A stretch of 26,561 nt of DNA from Endotrypanum monterogeii. Taxonomy: Eukaryota; Euglenozoa; Kinetoplastea; Trypanosomatida; Trypanosomatidae. The stretch lies in NCBI GenBank assembly GCA_000333855.2, contig CM007335.1, positions 218,389 through 244,949 on the forward strand, given 5' to 3'. Each line of letters opens with the position of its first letter. Positions within the stretch are counted from its first letter, which is position 1. The translations under genes and the position numbers were made by a program. Shown one piece after another: positions 24,539 through 26,561 of this stretch. A model generated the notes under the pieces. It searched no databases. It worked only from the letters and a program-made list of their open reading frames with translations, and was not told the origin of the DNA.

Positions 24539-26561
24539 ATGTCGATTGTTCCGCAGTACACCGCCTGCTTCACGTTGCTCTACGCTGACCCAGAGGTGAA
24601 GGAGCAACACCCGTACCTGCAGCCCCTCTACGGTCTCACTGCCGATGACGATCCGCCGGCACCGCTATGGAACCAGGGGGAGTTGTCGCCCGACACTTCC
24701 GGGAGCGCTGTAAGCAACAACTGCAGCATCAACTCGCAGGATGGTGCACAGGGCGGCATCGCAGGGTCTCCGCGTGTCGTCCGCCTGGGCGAGCCTCCAC
24801 GACAGCGCCACAAACACCTACTGGCTACCTCTGAGGTCATCTCGCGGTCGACACACTCGTCTGACACAACCGACGACAAGGTCATAGGAAAGCCGCCAGC
24901 AGAAGGCTCGACACCACAGTCGACGGTAGCCCGCCCGCCCCGGAGGATCGATCACGCAAGTCTCAGTCTCTACCCCGACCTATCGACGGGAATTGTCGGT
25001 CCACAGCCCGTGTTCGGCGGTGCCGCCCTCTCTTCCGCCCAACCGGCGGCTGCGTCGACCATTACCTCACCAACAGCGCAAGCCGGCAGTGTCCCAAGGC
25101 CCTACTTGTTCGCCTCCGACGGCGTACCGCTGCTCTCGAGCGTTGTTGATGCAGCCACACTAGAAAAACTACGGGACATGCGTCGTCCCTTCCCTGCCCC
25201 GAAGTCGAGGAGCGGACACGTCTTGCTCCCGTGCCCCGAGAGAGGAAGCCTCATCATGTTTGGCGGACTGGGCGACACTCCATTCAACGACGTGTGGGAG
25301 TATGACGTGCAAACAGGTCGGTGGGCAGAGCTGCAATGTGTTCCTGCGGTAGAGGAAGATAATTATCAGTTCTCGGTACAGCAGCAGCAGCAGCAACAAC
25401 GCCGCTTACATTCGCAACACAACGAGTCTATTCCTATCGACCTCCAGGAAGAGGGTGCGACCACGACCACCGGCGCCTCCTCCATCTCCTCAGTATACGT
25501 GGATGTGGATGTGCGCAATGCCAGCATAGAGGAGCAGCGCGAGGAGGGTGAGAGCTCTTTTTTTTCCGCTGAAAACCTCCGTCGGAGACAGCAGCGTCGC
25601 AATACACCACCTCCAGCGTACGGTCAAGCCGCCTCCCTCTACCGGGACGCTAATGGTGAGATCTGCATGGCCGTTCTCGGGGGCATCTCCGTCGGCGATA
25701 TCTGCTGCAGCGATTTCTTCTTGCTCAACTTGCACCGTCTCACGTGGCGACGCGCGGACACAACCATTTCTTTCGCTGGTATGTGGGGTGCCACAGCACA
25801 GACGCTGTACGCGCCGCGTCGCTGCGCCACCCTACCCTCTGCCGTGTGCAGCGATGCGGAGGAACAAGTGGTCGTTCTCTTTGGTGGAATGACGGAGGAT
25901 GGTGATGTGGTGAGGCCGGTGACGCACCTCTTTCACTTTGATCACCGCCTCACGGCTGCCGAGATCGAGGCGAACCCGGACATGTATCTCAACAGCATTC
26001 AGTACGAGAAGGCAGAGCGTGCGCGCATTATGCGCCGCCTACTCGTCGAGGAAAACACCGACGGCGCCGGTACTGACATGATGAGCGGTAATGAACACCT
26101 TTCCGTTTTGGAAACGCGATGCAGGGAATGGCGTGTGATGCACGCAGAGACGATTGCACAGTGGCGACGGCGCGCGCTGGACAAGATGGTGGGGAAGTAC
26201 TGGGCCGAGTATCTCCCGGCCCCTGATGATCTGCACGGGCGTCGCCGCTCTACCAGCGCCGCTTACAAGCGTCATTTCATGTTCATCTTTGGCGGCCGCG
26301 ATGACTCCTACTTCTACAACGATCTCTGGTGTCTCAACATAATCACGAAGACCTGGGTGCAGGTGCGAGAAGGGGTACCACCGCACTGGCTTCGTAGCTT
26401 CCTGGCGGAACCACACAACCCCATTCACGGCACTCGGATCAGTGACCGTGGGGCTCAGCTGCGACAGGAAACCACCACAAAGACGGAAGCAAAACTGTTC
26501 CAAAATTCGACCAACGGTATCATCAACCCAATGCTCCTCTCCCGCGACTTGCACCACTCAC
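24539..26561 (+). CDS. Kelch-repeat protein, N-terminal 674 codons (3' end outside the window)
   Basis: Kelch repeats are four-stranded blades that build a beta-propeller used as a protein-binding platform. Translating from the ATG at 24539 gives an uninterrupted frame to the window edge. Residues 1-220 are mostly polar linker. Blade-like units are at 225-262 (SGHVLL, then IMFGGLGD, then NDVWEYD, with Trp 262), 364-403 (MAVLGGIS, then a Leu-rich strand and Trp 403), 428-470 (VVVLFGGMTED) and 578-607 (MFIFGGRDDS, NDLWCLN, Trp 606). The GG pair and the spaced Trp are diagnostic. Blades are separated by large insertions: a Gln run of seven (281-287) within about 100 residues between the first two, and a charged helical segment of about 105 residues between the third and fourth. 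A full propeller needs more blades, so more are expected to the right. No signal peptide is seen. Partner and location are unknown. Confidence 0.9.
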   Translation, partial: MSIVPQYTACFTLLYADPEVKEQHPYLQPLYGLTADDDPPAPLWNQGELSPDTSGSAVSNNCSINSQDGAQGGIAGSPRVVRLGEPPRQRHKHLLATSEVISRSTHSSDTTDDKVIGKPPAEGSTPQSTVARPPRRIDHASLSLYPDLSTGIVGPQPVFGGAALSSAQPAAASTITSPTAQAGSVPRPYLFASDGVPLLSSVVDAATLEKLRDMRRPFPAPKSRSGHVLLPCPERGSLIMFGGLGDTPFNDVWEYDVQTGRWAELQCVPAVEEDNYQFSVQQQQQQQRRLHSQHNESIPIDLQEEGATTTTGASSISSVYVDVDVRNASIEEQREEGESSFFSAENLRRRQQRRNTPPPAYGQAASLYRDANGEICMAVLGGISVGDICCSDFFLLNLHRLTWRRADTTISFAGMWGATAQTLYAPRRCATLPSAVCSDAEEQVVVLFGGMTEDGDVVRPVTHLFHFDHRLTAAEIEANPDMYLNSIQYEKAERARIMRRLLVEENTDGAGTDMMSGNEHLSVLETRCREWRVMHAETIAQWRRRALDKMVGKYWAEYLPAPDDLHGRRRSTSAAYKRHFMFIFGGRDDSYFYNDLWCLNIITKTWVQVREGVPPHWLRSFLAEPHNPIHGTRISDRGAQLRQETTTKTEAKLFQNSTNGIINPMLLSRDLHHS

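Overview
The window looks like nuclear DNA from a trypanosomatid protist, most plausibly a Leishmania-like flagellate (Leishmaniinae). Six long, intronless, GC-rich reading frames all lie on the + strand. They are separated by 1.0-3.7 kb spacers made of polypyrimidine tracts, poly-T and poly-C runs, (TG/CA)n and (TA)n microsatellites, with AG dinucleotides shortly before the start codons. This is the layout of a kinetoplastid polycistronic transcription unit, in which each mRNA is cut out by spliced-leader trans-splicing and polyadenylation. No bacterial-type ribosome binding sites, rRNA, tRNA, CRISPR array or transposase gene was seen. The genus is inferred from sequence style only.

Layout: 1-1414 is repeat-rich spacer. 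1415-4921 encodes a 1168-residue, largely disordered protein with one hydrophobic segment at its extreme C-terminus. 5926-7461 encodes a 511-residue Sec14/CRAL-TRIO lipid-transfer-type protein, the clearest functional call together with the kelch gene. 9741-11096 encodes a 451-residue protein of unknown family whose last ~50 residues resemble a double-stranded-RNA-binding domain. 13282-15570 encodes a 762-residue Ser/Thr/Pro-rich protein of unknown function. 17574-20879 encodes a 1101-residue Gln/Asn/Ser-rich protein with a short coiled coil and a duplicated short motif. 24539 to the window end is the first 674 codons of a kelch-repeat protein that runs off the right edge. About 53% of the window is coding.

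Nothing suggests that these genes form one pathway. Neighbours in such units are usually functionally unrelated and are controlled after transcription through their UTRs. The likely themes are lipid transfer at membranes (Sec14 protein), a membrane-anchored protein (gene 1), possible RNA-binding or granule proteins (genes 3 and 5) and a kelch scaffold (gene 6).

Places most worth a second look are: the mRNA 5' ends of genes 1 and 5, where a strong pyrimidine tract abuts the ATG and the next AG is inside the coding region; the acidic loop inside the Sec14 domain; the duplicated motif in the 1101-residue protein; and a cluster of inverted repeats in the 3.66-kb spacer before the kelch gene. I did not find convincing evidence for a wholly new multi-gene system.
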